64,000 nucleotides of DNA from JACRDG01 sp963760985 (GCA_963760985.1 CAVXFM010000002.1:1-64000); one strand, 5' to 3'; positions 1-9,634 are shown, counted from the first letter of the stretch. Notes: generated by a model from the sequence alone, not told the origin. A program made the numbers and translations.

Positions 1-227
1 TCCGGCAAAGGGTCGCGCTGAATGATTACGCCTTTTCATCGCATTAGCCCTTCCGCATTGTTTGCTCATGCAATTCGAGACACCTCAAGATAAGAGAGTT
101 CTCCGCGCTCTGCATTTTTCACGTCAAAATTCCCCTCGGTCCTGTATGGTGTGTCGGATCGACCGACATGCCGGCAATCGCGTGCGCTCATTGTGCGCAT
201 ACGGTAATTTTCTGCAAGGAGCTACGG

Positions 228-1520
228 GTGAGTCAATCACATGAGAGGAGCCTCTGGGGCCACCCGATGGGACTTTATGTCTTGTTTTTCACAGAGATGT
301 GGGAGCGGTTCTCCTATTACGGCATGAGAGCGTTGCTCGTGTATTACATGATCAAGCAGCTCAAGTTTGCGCAAGCGGACGCGTCACAAATATACGGCCT
401 GTACACTGGGCTTGTCTATCTCACTCCTTTGTTCGGAGGGATTCTCGCAGACCGTAAGTGGGGACAGCGGAGGACCGTGATCGTGGGAGCGGTGCTCATG
501 GCCATAGGCCATTTTCTCATGGCCTTTCAATCCCTGTTCTTTGTCGCTCTGGTGTTCCTGATTCTGGGTAATGGTGCGTTCAAGCCGAACATCTCCACGC
601 AGGTGGGCGGTCTTTATGCCCCTGGAGATCCTCGCAGGGACCGAGCTTTCAGTATTTTCTACGTGGGAATTAATCTGGGAGCCATAATGTCCCCACTGGT
701 GTGCGGCACGCTCGGAGAGGTGTACGGATGGCATTACGGCTTCAGCGCGGCTGGCGTCGGCATGGTCACGGGCCTGCTGATATACCTCTTTGGACAGCGC
801 TGGCTTGCGCCTGACAGTCTCGCTCAACGGAAACCCGGCCTGGATAATGTTCCTTCCCCCTTCACCAAGCAGGAAAAGAGCAGGGTCTGGGGTCTTATTG
901 CTTTGTGTCTTATCAGCGTGGCTTTCTGGGCCGCGTACGAGCAGCAAGGAAACACGATCGCCCTGTGGGCGGACGCTCAGACCAATCGACACATTCTCGG
1001 TTGGGAATTTCCTGCGTCGTGGTTTCAGTCTCTTAACCCCGCGTTAGTGTTCCTCTTTACTCCTGTTATCACGACTCTTTGGGCCTGGCAGTCACGCAGG
1101 CACCGGGAGCCGTCCGCGGTCGCCAAGATGGTGATCGGATGTTTCCTGTTGGGATCGAGTTTTCTCGTGATGATTCCTGCTGCGAGGCTCTATGCTGCCT
1201 CCGGTGCGCCGGTAAGCGCCTATTGGCTCTTCTTCTTCACTCTACTTGCCACTCTCGGTGAGTTGTACCTTTCGCCCGTGGGGCTCTCTTTGGTGACCAA
1301 AGTGGCGCCAGGCCGTATCGTATCCATGATGATGGGCATTTGGTTCTGTTCGGCGTTTTTCGGAAACTACGCGGCAGGATTCCTGGGCCATTACTGGGAG
1401 GCTATGCCCAAGGAGCTGTTCTTCCTCATGATCGCTGCCATTGCCGCGAGTGCGGGCGTGGCCATACTTCTCTTCATCAAGCCGCTCAAGCGAGCCATGG
1501 GGCAGGAACACTTGCTATGA
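228..1520 (+). CDS. POT/PTR-family proton-dependent oligopeptide transporter
   Basis: Inner-membrane major-facilitator protein of the POT (PTR2/DtpT) family, predicted to import di- and tripeptides with protons. The start of the mature fold carries the family signature (FFTEMWERFSYYGMRALLVY), and the residues GNGAFKPNIST followed by a glycine-rich AGINLGA-like stretch (here YVGINLGA) match the second POT signature. Roughly twelve hydrophobic segments are visible over about 430 residues, a little short for the family (usually 450-500). An upstream ATG at 168 is possible, but GTG 228 is preferred: an AAGGAG box lies 7 nt before it and the protein then begins just ahead of the conserved region. 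It stands alone, with no peptide-related neighbour. Family assignment is firm; substrate is inferred. Confidence 0.9.
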   Translation: MSQSHERSLWGHPMGLYVLFFTEMWERFSYYGMRALLVYYMIKQLKFAQADASQIYGLYTGLVYLTPLFGGILADRKWGQRRTVIVGAVLMAIGHFLMAFQSLFFVALVFLILGNGAFKPNISTQVGGLYAPGDPRRDRAFSIFYVGINLGAIMSPLVCGTLGEVYGWHYGFSAAGVGMVTGLLIYLFGQRWLAPDSLAQRKPGLDNVPSPFTKQEKSRVWGLIALCLISVAFWAAYEQQGNTIALWADAQTNRHILGWEFPASWFQSLNPALVFLFTPVITTLWAWQSRRHREPSAVAKMVIGCFLLGSSFLVMIPAARLYAASGAPVSAYWLFFFTLLATLGELYLSPVGLSLVTKVAPGRIVSMMMGIWFCSAFFGNYAAGFLGHYWEAMPKELFFLMIAAIAASAGVAILLFIKPLKRAMGQEHLL

Positions 1521-1716
1521 TAGTGAAGCGTCTTGAAAATCGCGGCATACCGAAGACCGAACCGAGCCTTACCGTTTGGTGGGTCACACCAACCGGCGCT
1601 TCACTATCCCGCGTGCCAAAAGCCCATCATAGGCGACAAGCTGAGCGGTGCGGCCCACCTAAAGCCGTTTCCCAAGGTTGTAGCGAATCGCAATGGGGCT
1701 CACTAGAGTAAATCGG

Positions 1717-2412
1717 CTATTGGCATGAGCCGTAGAGAGTTGGATCAGGCACACCTGCTTCTGAAAAGCCCTTCTTGCGGAGCAGGCAGCTATCGCACCG
1801 GCCGCACGCGCGCCCTGAGAGATCAGGATCGTAGCATGAGTGAGTAAGGCTATAGTCCAGCCCCAAAGCGACTCCTGTCCGAATGATTTCCGCCTTGCTC
1901 ATGTGAATCAACGGCGTGTGGATACGAATCTGCATCTCGCCTTGCACGGTCTTTTTGGTCCCCAAATTGGCCATGGCAGCAAAGGCCTCGATGTATTCGG
2001 GCCTGCAATCAGGATAACCTGAATAATCCAGTGCGTTCACTCCTATGAAGATGCTCTCTGCGTCCAACACTTCTGCCCAGGCCAGTGCGAACGAAAGGAA
2101 AATCGTGTTGCGTGCCGGCACGTACGTGACCGGGATTGTGTTCCCCATCTCCTCCAGAGCCCCGTCCTTGGGGACATCGATGTCCGCGGTAAGAGCGGAC
2201 CCGCCGATACGTCCCAAAGGCAATTCCAGGACCAAATGTTCAGTGACTCCCAGAGCAGCGGCAACGCGTCTCGCTGCCTCTACCTCGATGCGGTGTTGCT
2301 GTTGGTAAAGGAAACTCAGTGCAGCTATCTCATAGCCTTGGCTCTTCGCTATGGCTGCGCTGGTGAAAGAATCCATTCCGCCTGACAACAAAATTACTGC
2401 TCGTTTGTGCAT
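1717..2412 (-). CDS. queC: 7-cyano-7-deazaguanine synthase QueC
   Basis: ATP-dependent enzyme converting 7-carboxy-7-deazaguanine to preQ0 in queuosine biosynthesis, cytosolic. The N-terminus has the PP-loop pyrophosphatase motif SGGMDS, and the C-terminus has the zinc-binding cysteine set in CYDPDLSGRACGRCDSC, both diagnostic. The length of about 231 residues is normal. The start at ATG 2412 gives the usual MxxxAVILLSGG beginning; GTG 2427 in the same frame would add five residues. No other queuosine genes (queD, queE) lie nearby, and no preQ1 riboswitch was recognised in the gap upstream (2413-2609). Very confident call. Confidence 0.95.
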   Translation of the reverse strand: MHKRAVILLSGGMDSFTSAAIAKSQGYEIAALSFLYQQQHRIEVEAARRVAAALGVTEHLVLELPLGRIGGSALTADIDVPKDGALEEMGNTIPVTYVPARNTIFLSFALAWAEVLDAESIFIGVNALDYSGYPDCRPEYIEAFAAMANLGTKKTVQGEMQIRIHTPLIHMSKAEIIRTGVALGLDYSLTHSCYDPDLSGRACGRCDSCLLRKKGFSEAGVPDPTLYGSCQ

Positions 2413-2609
2413 TCGATCGATAACCACTCAATTCTTTATGAAAAACTCTTGCAGCGTGCGCTGACTTTTTCCGGAGATCTCCGGTGTGCCGCGGGATGGC
2501 ATTTTCAGTAAGGATTGCGTGAGTAGGGAGCGGCCTTCATCCTCGCCCCTCCCCTTCTCGCTTCTCCAGTCTCTTCCCGAGCCGAAACTCAGCTCGAAAT
2601 AGCGCCCCC

Positions 2610-3549
2610 TCAGGTAAAACCTGAACCTGCCGTGCATGCGTAGCAATGTTCCGCAGTGGCAATAGGGGTTCCCGGAGCAGGAGGCCCGTCGCATTCGCGC
2701 ACATGGGTCTTGAGCCCGCGGCAAGGAATCCCTTTTGCCAGATGAAAATCGCAATCGTACAGGTATCCGTCCCATGAAACAGAAATTAAGGTACGACACA
2801 TGAGTCCTTCGACAGTACAAGGATTGAAACTCGACACGAGTTTGGCAAGATATGCGCCGTAGTTTCCCGACCGCACCAGCCATTCTCGAAACCTTCCCAA
2901 CGGAACGTTGGCAAATGTATACAGGTTGTTGAAAACGATTCCCCATTTCCTGCCCAAATCCAACCTGAATTTCCGCTCCGTGGCGGCCTGTGCGCCGGGG
3001 AGAAACGCTCCGGTGGGATTACTCACAAGATTGAGTTCCAGACCGGTATCAGGCTGGCCGTACCCCATTTCGTTGAGCATTTTGAGCGCGTCAAGTGTTT
3101 CTTGCCAAACCCCTCGTCCCCTTTGCGCCTCCAACTGCGCTGCGTGTAACGAGGGTACGGATGCCACGACCACCACGTGAGCTGAAGCCAGCTTGTGTTT
3201 CAGACGTTCATCCGCATACCGCTTCATCGCAGTGAGGTTGGCCCGAAGCATCACCCTGGAAGCGAGTTCCGAGAAACGCTCGATCATTTCCGGCAGGTGG
3301 GGATTCATTTCCGGTGCGCCGCCGGTAATGTCTATGACCTGGAACGAGCCTCTTCGCGCGAAATCTACCAGGTGATCCACTGTTTCCCTGCTCATGATTT
3401 CCGATCGTGTCGGTCCCGCGTCGAGATGGCAGTGCCGGCAAGACTGGTTACAGAGCAGCCCCACGTTAATCTGCAACGTAGCGGTCTTCCCCCGGGTGAG
3501 GTACAAGCCCATGGCGAGACAGCGCCTGAGAAAACGGTTCCACCAGCAC
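2610..3549 (-). CDS. arsS: ArsS-like radical SAM protein (arsenosugar biosynthesis family), frameshifted
   Basis: Radical S-adenosylmethionine enzyme of the ArsS family, associated with arsenosugar formation. It contains the CxxxCxxC cluster motif (LCNQSCRHCHLDAGP), the ITGGAPEMNPH segment, the FNPCTVEGLMCRTLISV block and a closing HCYACTAGSG, all typical of ArsS. The reading frame changes near 3508-3510, where one extra G in a GGG run separates a protein-like 5' part (VEPFSQALSRHGL) from the rest; removing it gives HGLYLTRGKTATLQ as in relatives. The GTG start at 3549 is preceded by GAGGAG at 6 nt. The gene follows its partner (3613-3945) by 63 nt. It may be named arsS by family only; the true substrate here is inferred. 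The frameshift is probably a sequencing error. Confidence 0.82.
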
Positions 3550-3612
3550 CGATGGCTCCTCAGGTCCCTGTCCGGCTTGTGCGCTGATTGATGCCGTATC
3601 CAAGACGCCACC

Positions 3613-3945
3613 TCACAGAGAAATTTTCTGTGCAACGTTCCGCATCTGAATGCCGTGAACGAGTGAAGCGCCTCCGCGAATGGCCACTGCCACATGTAGG
3701 GCTTCGGTCATTTCTTCGAGGTTGGAACCTTTTTCCAGACACGCTTGTGTATACGCGTCCACACAGTACGGACACTGAATAGTGTGAGCCACGGCCAGGG
3801 CGATGAGCGCCTTTTCACGTTCGGTGAGGCTTCCTTCGGCAAAGACCGAAGCATAATAGTCGAAGAACTTCTTGCCCAATTCAGGGGCGTCTTGAGTTAT
3901 TTCCGAGAATCTCGGCAGATCATTCGGGTCATAGTATGTCTCCAC
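3613..3945 (-). CDS. Arsenosugar-associated carboxymuconolactone decarboxylase/AhpD-like protein
   Basis: Small AhpD-fold protein of 110 residues. It matches the arsenosugar biosynthesis-associated peroxidase-like family: an N-terminal METYYDPNDLPRFSEI, then AREKALIALAVAHTIQ-like helices and the CxxC motif (QCPYCVDAYT), and a closing IRGGASLVHGIQMRN. The CxxC suggests thiol-based redox activity. The GTG start at 3945 is chosen because AAGGAGG sits 7 nt upstream and the protein then begins exactly as relatives do. It is the first gene of a two-gene minus-strand unit with the ArsS-like protein, which is the known pairing of these two families. A family A repeat lies about 120 nt upstream of its start. 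Confidence 0.85.
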   Translation of the reverse strand: METYYDPNDLPRFSEITQDAPELGKKFFDYYASVFAEGSLTEREKALIALAVAHTIQCPYCVDAYTQACLEKGSNLEEMTEALHVAVAIRGGASLVHGIQMRNVAQKISL

Positions 3946-4066
3946 GGTCCATCCTCCTTGAAGGGCACACACGGAGGGAACGACCCCACGGAGTAGCGAG
4001 TCCCTCCAGTTCTCTTAAATCATAGTGGTGCGGTCGCAAAAAGGGAAGACTTGAACGCACCACCTG

Positions 4067-4210
4067 ATACGGATTCGCGTTCAAACCTGAGATTATAGGG
4101 CTGGGGGTCTCATGAGCGAAGTGATCAGACGGCCTTGCGTCGTCCGTAGCGAATGAGATCCCCAGTTTGAAGCCGCAACCAAGTGATAAAAATGAAAGCG
4201 AATCGGTATG
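4067..4210 (+). repeat. Family A dispersed palindromic repeat, copy 1
   Basis: Element of about 140 bp with inverted ends: ATACGGATTCGC at the left and GCGAATCGGTAT at the right. The centre forms a long outer stem (CTGGGGGTCTCAT pairing with ATGAGATCCCCAG) enclosing a short hairpin (GACG...CGTC). Five further copies lie at 11659, 21381, 36529, 55811 and 57746. This copy sits between the 5' end of the arsenosugar pair and the 3' end of the ankyrin gene. Confidence 0.85.
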
Positions 4211-4356
4211 AAACCAGTTTGTGCGGAAACAATAACGCCCGTGTGCGGCTCCCCCTCCTTGACCATGGGCCAGCCTGGTTACGCTATGGATGCATGACGC
4301 CGGCCGGCACTCCCCGAATCTGCTCCCACCGGGTCGAGCGTTTCCAGTACCAATTC

Positions 4357-5649
4357 TTATCCCTGACGCGTGTGGGTGGGTGCTGCCACAAAATGTCTCA
4401 AGAGATCGACAATGTCATGATGGCCGCCGTTGACGGCCCGCATGAACGCGTTGTTCCCTGAATTGTCCGTGGCGTTCGCATCCGCTCCGGCCTCCAGTAG
4501 GCGTCGGACCACGGCTTCTCTGCCTTTGAAAGCGGCTTTGATAAGGGCAGTATTGCCGTACACGTTGCGCGCATTGACATCCGCGCGTGCTTTGAGGAGA
4601 AGCTTCACGATTTCCAGATGGCCTTTGAATGAAGCCTTCATAAGTGCAGTATTGCCGTGCTTGTTCCTGGCGTCCACGTCCGCGCCCGCGTCCAAGAGCA
4701 GAGCCGCCATATCCAGGTACCCTTTGTGACTCGCACGCATCAAAGGCGTGTCTTTCTCGTTGGTGAATTCATTCGCGTCCGCACCGCATGCCAAGAGGAG
4801 CTTGACTATTTCCGTGCGATTGTCGTTCACCGCAATGGTGAGTGCAGAATACCCCTCCGCGTTCTTGACTCTTGGATTAGCTCCTCCAGCTAGAAGCAAC
4901 GAAACCATGTCCCCGCTGTCGGTATTTGATGCGACCATGAGCGGCGTGTGCCCCTGGCAATTGCGTGCCTCAATATCAGCTCCCCGTGCGATGAGTAACT
5001 GGGCGATCGGCAAATGCCCTTTGAAGGCGGATCGGATCAGGGGTGTGTTCAAGTGCGCGCTGCGGCAATTGACGTCAGTCCCCATTTCTAAGAGCATTTC
5101 GACCAATTCCCGGTCTCCCTGGCTTGCCGCGCGCAACAGATCTGCTCTTTCCCTGCTCTCAGTGAGTTCCGATGCCGGCGAGATTGCCACATCCAGGAGA
5201 TTCTCGTATGTCACATCGGGTTGAGAAGGACGTTCTTCCTGTTCCCGGAACTCCGTCGTCCACTCACTTTCACAGCGGAGAGACCCACCGCCATTGCTGG
5301 TTTTGGCCACGAGGTCTGCCGCATCGAGTATCATAGTGCCGCTGAAATTTCGCTCCAGGAGGGCGCAGTAAGGGCAGGTCTCGGCTCCGTCCGGGATTTC
5401 GCCACCGCACACGCGGCACGTCAATACGGTGTGCTTCGCGTCCACGAACGCCCTGGTCAGATGAGCCTCGGACAACGAGGATCGCTCATAAAGCTCCAGA
5501 TGGCTCATCATGCCGAATTCCGTTAACCTCCTCAGGAGGTAGTGGAGCGCCATTTCCGGCAGCCGGTACTTTGCCATGAGCTCAATATCCGACATACCCG
5601 AGCGCACGTCATTCAACAGGTCCGTAGCTTTTATCCTGGGCTGTGTCAT
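4357..5649 (-). CDS. Ankyrin-repeat protein with N-terminal helical domain and zinc ribbon
   Basis: A 430-residue soluble protein in three parts. Residues 1-60 form a helical domain (ATDLLNDVRSGMSDIELMAKY) that recurs at the N-terminus of the protein encoded at 8267-9076. Around residues 77-97 is a zinc-ribbon-like pair of CxxC motifs (CRVCGG and CPYC). From about residue 168 to the end are roughly eight ankyrin repeats with the usual TPLxxA and LLLxxGAD pattern. There is no signal peptide, so it is likely cytoplasmic. Ankyrin repeats imply protein-protein interaction; no enzymatic domain is seen. Specific function is unknown. The architecture suggests a scaffold or regulator. Confidence 0.85.
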   Translation of the reverse strand: MTQPRIKATDLLNDVRSGMSDIELMAKYRLPEMALHYLLRRLTEFGMMSHLELYERSSLSEAHLTRAFVDAKHTVLTCRVCGGEIPDGAETCPYCALLERNFSGTMILDAADLVAKTSNGGGSLRCESEWTTEFREQEERPSQPDVTYENLLDVAISPASELTESRERADLLRAASQGDRELVEMLLEMGTDVNCRSAHLNTPLIRSAFKGHLPIAQLLIARGADIEARNCQGHTPLMVASNTDSGDMVSLLLAGGANPRVKNAEGYSALTIAVNDNRTEIVKLLLACGADANEFTNEKDTPLMRASHKGYLDMAALLLDAGADVDARNKHGNTALMKASFKGHLEIVKLLLKARADVNARNVYGNTALIKAAFKGREAVVRRLLEAGADANATDNSGNNAFMRAVNGGHHDIVDLLRHFVAAPTHTRQG

Positions 5650-6197
5650 AGCCCACCCCCAAGTGTGTATGGGTGAAACGCAGTGACAGTAGAGACAAGG
5701 GAACCTGCATATTGCCCGAGCAGAGGCCGATACGCGCAGGGGCGGAATTTATCCGCGTGGCGTTGCAACACTTCTCGCGTACAGGTCCGCGGGGACAGAG
5801 CCACTATGAATTACTATATCACATATCACTGCCTTCTCTGCACGATAACTCCCGTGATCGCCAGAAAGCGGCAAAGGATGAAGCCGAATTCCCGGTACAC
5901 CGCAGGTTGCTACTTCGCGTCTCCTAAGGGTTGTCCCAGCGGACGGGATTACACTGATCGTGCCTCAAAGAAATGACCCACTATAGATGGGCCGGGGTGA
6001 TACGAGCTGCCTCAATCTTTTGGGGACTGCTTCTCTGAAAGGACCTCGGGAGAAACGTTGGGGCGTGGAATGAATTGCTTGGCCGACCATGATATAGTCG
6101 CCGTGTCCCGGGTGCACCCACACCGCAGCGGACTGTCCCACATTTTACCCATGGAGAGTAGACGAGCGACAAGTCCTCCAGGTCAGGAGAAGTCAGC
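5650..6197. other. Intergenic region between divergent ankyrin and AOR genes
   Basis: About 550 bases between the divergently transcribed ankyrin gene and the AOR-family gene. Short overlapping reading frames exist but none has a convincing ribosome site or protein-like composition. It must contain both promoters; no clear sigma-70 or sigma-54 match was picked out. Confidence 0.5.
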
Positions 6198-8270
6198 ATG
6201 GCAGCGAAGCAGATGGCCGGTTCGGGGAAAGGCTTTTGGGGAAGGATCTGCACGGTGGACTTGAGCCTCCGCGAGATTCACTTCGAGACATTGAGTGAAG
6301 ACGTGTATCGAAAATGGCTGGGAGGAGTCGGGCTCGGCGCGAAAATACTCTGGGATCGGGTCAAACCCGGTATAGACCCGATGGGCCCTGACAATGTGCT
6401 TGGCTTTACCACGGGACTTCTTACTGACACCGGTTCCGTGTTCACCGGCCGCTTCACCGTGGTGACCAAGTCCCCTCTCTCAGGAGGATGGGGTGATGCA
6501 AACTGCGGTGGGTACTTTTCGCCTTTTCTGAAGAGATGTCGGATAGACGCGCTTTTCGTGACGGGCACAGCAGACCGACCGGTGTATCTCCTTCTTGACG
6601 AAACCGAAGCGGCACTCAGAGACGCATCCGACCTGTGGGGCCTGGACACCATTCACACGGACACCGAACTCAAGCGGCGCCACGGCAAAGGCGCTCAGGT
6701 CGCGTGCATCGGTCCTGCAGGCGAGCGCAAAAGTTTCCTCGCGAGCATATCCACCGACCGCGGCAGAATGGCTGCGCGAGGCGGCGTAGGCGGCGTCATG
6801 GGCGCAAAGAATCTCAAGGCCGTGGTGGTGATGGGACACGCCAAGGTACCAGTGGCGGACAAAGCCAAAGTTCTTGAGCTGACCGAAGCCTTTCGCGGGA
6901 GGCTCAAGAGTTTCGGTTTTCTCAAGCCCTTGCTGGGTGATCGCATTCTCGCCATGGCTGGCCGCATGACAGGTAAACCGGTTTTTCTCAAGCAGCCAGC
7001 GGTATTGTGGAGGTGGTTGCTCAAGAAATATGGCACTCCTTCGCTCACAGCCATATGTGCGGAAAACGGTGACAGCCCCATAAAGAACTGGAGCGGCAAC
7101 ATTGTCGCTGACTTTCCTCCTGAACGATACCGCAAAATCAGCGGCGATGCAGTATTGAGGTATGAGACGAAGAAATACGGCTGCTACTCCTGTCCTATCC
7201 GTTGCGGCGGCACCGTTACCATGCCCACGGATTCGTGTACCCGCGAGAAAATGCACAAGCCGGAATATGAGACCATTTGTGCGATTGGGGATCTGCTCCT
7301 GAACGACGACCTCCCTGCCATATTAAGGATCAACGACATGCTCAACAGAGGAGGAATTGACTCAATTTCTTGTGGGGGTGTTCTCGCCTTTGCCATCGAA
7401 TGCTTCACCGAAGGGATCATAGACGCGCACGACACAGGGGGACTCAATCTCACATGGGGAGACGCGGAGGCGATCACCGAACTCACTCGGATGATCATCC
7501 ATCGTGAGGGCATCGGCGACATCCTCGCGGACGGAGTCAAGGTTGCTGCAGAGCGGATCGGACGAGGATCGGAAAAGTATGCCGTCCACTGTGGGGGCGT
7601 GGAAGTACCCATGCACGATGCCAAGTTGGATCCAGGCCTGGGGATGACGTATCATTGCGAACCCACCCCCGGCCGACACACGGTCTCGTCTCTCCAGTTT
7701 CTTGAAGTGCAATCCCTGGAAAAGCAGTTCAGCCGAGCCAAAGCCATGCCGCTTATTTCATCGCGCAAGGAACGATATCGTTGTGACGACAAGGGCGACG
7801 CCATCGCGGTCGGGTCGTCATACAAAATGCTGGTAGACGCGGCAGGCGCGTGCCTGTTCGGCACTCAGGTGGGCGGAGGCCTGCCTTTGTGCGAGTGGAT
7901 GAACGCGGTTACCGGGTGGGGCCTGTCCAACGACGAGTATCTCGTCATCGGAGAACGTATTGAGCAGCTCAGGCACGCGTTCAACATTCGCGAGGGCCTC
8001 AATCCCATAAAAGACTTCCGGCCGCACCCGCGAGTCTATGGCGATCCACCGCTCACCAAAGGTCCGTTAAAAGGGGTCACGGTGGACGTGGACGCACTCG
8101 CCAAGTCCTTTTACAAGGCCATGAGCTGGGATCTTTGTACGGGTAAACCATACCTCGAAAAACTGCAAGACTTGGGTCTCACTGAGGTCATCGAGATCTT
8201 TTACCCGAACGAGCCTCTCATCGATCAGCAGTTGGTGAGCAAGAAGGAGAGGGCAACGGGGAACGTTTAG
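6198..8270 (+). CDS. Aldehyde:ferredoxin oxidoreductase family tungstoenzyme
   Basis: A 690-residue member of the AOR family, which binds a tungsten bis-pterin cofactor and a [4Fe-4S] cluster and oxidises aldehydes or related substrates with ferredoxin. The N-terminus GFWGRICTVDLS and the KWLGGVGLGAKIL segment are characteristic. The cluster cysteines are visible as CxxCxxxC in YSCPIRCGG, with the distal one in AGACLFG. AGGAGA lies about 8 nt before ATG 6198. It is monocistronic: the next gene converges on it, and the two stop codons overlap by four bases (8267-8270). No BamC-like or ferredoxin partner adjoins, so a role as the BamB subunit of benzoyl-CoA reductase is not supported. The substrate cannot be told from sequence. 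Confidence 0.88.
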   Translation: MAAKQMAGSGKGFWGRICTVDLSLREIHFETLSEDVYRKWLGGVGLGAKILWDRVKPGIDPMGPDNVLGFTTGLLTDTGSVFTGRFTVVTKSPLSGGWGDANCGGYFSPFLKRCRIDALFVTGTADRPVYLLLDETEAALRDASDLWGLDTIHTDTELKRRHGKGAQVACIGPAGERKSFLASISTDRGRMAARGGVGGVMGAKNLKAVVVMGHAKVPVADKAKVLELTEAFRGRLKSFGFLKPLLGDRILAMAGRMTGKPVFLKQPAVLWRWLLKKYGTPSLTAICAENGDSPIKNWSGNIVADFPPERYRKISGDAVLRYETKKYGCYSCPIRCGGTVTMPTDSCTREKMHKPEYETICAIGDLLLNDDLPAILRINDMLNRGGIDSISCGGVLAFAIECFTEGIIDAHDTGGLNLTWGDAEAITELTRMIIHREGIGDILADGVKVAAERIGRGSEKYAVHCGGVEVPMHDAKLDPGLGMTYHCEPTPGRHTVSSLQFLEVQSLEKQFSRAKAMPLISSRKERYRCDDKGDAIAVGSSYKMLVDAAGACLFGTQVGGGLPLCEWMNAVTGWGLSNDEYLVIGERIEQLRHAFNIREGLNPIKDFRPHPRVYGDPPLTKGPLKGVTVDVDALAKSFYKAMSWDLCTGKPYLEKLQDLGLTEVIEIFYPNEPLIDQQLVSKKERATGNV

Positions 8271-9076
8271 GAGAATTTTAGCTCTTTCGTGTCAACACTC
8301 TTCCCCAGGCGGCTTACAATGCTGTCAAGGGTCGAGCCCACGTAGAGGTTCACCGCAGGAGCGGGAGTATGCAAGGCTGCGAGAAACGTGTTGTTGCGAC
8401 AATGGAGGAGGACCAGGCGCGCTTTGTGTCCTGCAGCCATGCCTGATTCGCCAAAATTGGCCGAAAATGCACGATTCTCCAGATACGCAGCCCAGCCATG
8501 CTGAGAGATGAATTTGATCGCGTTTTCTCGTTTCTCCAAATTTCCGGATTTGCTGGGAGCCTCTGTCGCGAGCATACTCACCTGCCCGCGGAACAGAAGA
8601 TGTTCCACGACAAACGCATATTTCCTGCCGTGAAGATTCACCTTGAACTTGGCGCCTCTGATGCTCTCTCTCTTTATGGAGAACAATTGCAGGGCCCAGG
8701 AATTGTTTCTTTCCGGATCATTAATCACGTATGTGGTCACGTTGCCGGTGACCTTCTCGGTCGTGGAGCGCGCGTTGTCAACCGAGCGTGAGCGTGATGG
8801 AGGCGGAGGCGCGGGAGGAGGCGCTTCAGAGACGGGGCGTCTGTTTTTCCATGCCTTGAATTCTTCCTTGCTCAACAAACCCGTGCGAATGAGTTGCCTG
8901 ATCATGTCCTCAAATTCGCTCAGGCTCAGACCGTACTTCGACAGGAAGCTCTTGGTGCGCATCCCTGCGCGCAGCTCAACCAGAAGGTCCTCAGCCCTTA
9001 CCTTCCTCGCAGGGCTTTCTTCCTCCTCATCGGTAAAGCTGTCGAATCCGTCTCCTAAGTCATTCGGCGGGTTCAT
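8267..9076 (-). CDS. Hypothetical protein sharing the ankyrin protein's N-terminal helical domain
   Basis: A 269-residue protein, function not recognised. After an acidic leader (residues 1-25) it has a helical domain (VRAEDLLVELRAGMRTKSFL, then KYGLS) matching the N-terminus of the ankyrin protein at 4357-5649. A proline-rich linker (APPPPAPPPP-like, about residues 85-97) follows, then a C-terminal domain of about 150 residues rich in beta-type sequence. No signal peptide or membrane segment is present. The linker suggests two independently folded domains. Its stop overlaps that of the convergent AOR-family gene by four bases. The shared domain may be a small recognition or dimerisation module (inference). 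Confidence 0.7.
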   Translation of the reverse strand: MNPPNDLGDGFDSFTDEEEESPARKVRAEDLLVELRAGMRTKSFLSKYGLSLSEFEDMIRQLIRTGLLSKEEFKAWKNRRPVSEAPPPAPPPPSRSRSVDNARSTTEKVTGNVTTYVINDPERNNSWALQLFSIKRESIRGAKFKVNLHGRKYAFVVEHLLFRGQVSMLATEAPSKSGNLEKRENAIKFISQHGWAAYLENRAFSANFGESGMAAGHKARLVLLHCRNNTFLAALHTPAPAVNLYVGSTLDSIVSRLGKSVDTKELKFS

Positions 9077-9281
9077 GCAAGAAACACCACTCCGCAGCAG
9101 TAGACTCCAGTTTGGACCCCGAAGATACCGTCACGGTTGTCAGTTCTTCCGCGATGCCCACGAAACTTCCGAACTCGCGTGTGGTCTTCCCGAGTCCACC
9201 CTTTGATTCTATGATATCACAAAAACTCTGTTTCGTAACAGAAGCAATGCGAAATATGTGTGTGGAACCGTCCGTCTGCAA
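9060..9281 (-). CDS. Possible small protein upstream of the 8267-9076 gene
   Basis: A 73-residue frame with balanced, protein-like composition, ending 17 bases inside the downstream gene's start. The only start is TTG 9281, preceded by a weak GAAAG. It could be a real leader gene coupled to the next one, or chance. No family recognised. Confidence 0.25.
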   Translation of the reverse strand: MQTDGSTHIFRIASVTKQSFCDIIESKGGLGKTTREFGSFVGIAEELTTVTVSSGSKLESTAAEWCFLHEPAE

Positions 9282-9634
9282 CTTTCACCACAGCCGAAAA
9301 TCGGGCTGGCTTGACAGGGTCAAGGGTGGGACACGTATTGTCGGTGAGATCCGTTGCCATAAGGTACCGTCCGTTTCGGAAAAGGCAGGCCCATGATTTC
9401 TCCGTATTTCGGAATCCGGCCCACCTCGCGGCGGGAGATCCTGCTTCGCTGTGCACGACCCAGGGCCGTCGAATCTTCGTTCAGGGGCACCCCCGCGAGT
9501 CGATAAGATCGTCCCAAAGTCACTTATCCCGCATGAGCGCGATGCGGGCATAGGGTTTGCTTTTTCACTTTACGCTGCCTTGCTATTGTGCCAAACTCGA
9601 CTATCGCGCTCGAATTTGCCGGGAGGGAATCCAC
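9077..9634. other. Divergent intergenic region upstream of phaE
   Basis: About 560 bases between the minus-strand hypothetical gene and phaE. It holds the doubtful small frame at 9060-9281 and a family E hairpin repeat at 9433-9492. Nothing else recognisable was found. Confidence 0.5.
9433..9492 (-). repeat. Family E hairpin repeat, copy 1 (inverted)
   Basis: On the minus strand it reads CCCCTGAACGAAGATTCGAC and continues with GG...GTCG and a closing GAAGCAGGA. It is closely similar to 21256-21317 on the plus strand. The layout (outer arms around a GACGG/CGTCG hairpin, with CGAAG near the arms) resembles a shortened, diverged family A core. Confidence 0.65.

Noticed and set aside
384..992. 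A 202-codon minus-strand frame opposite the peptide transporter
   Set aside because: Antisense shadow of a well-conserved transporter, with no domain features.
6198..8270. BamB subunit of benzoyl-CoA reductase
   Set aside because: AOR family and length fit, but no BamC or other Bam genes are adjacent, so the general AOR call is safer.
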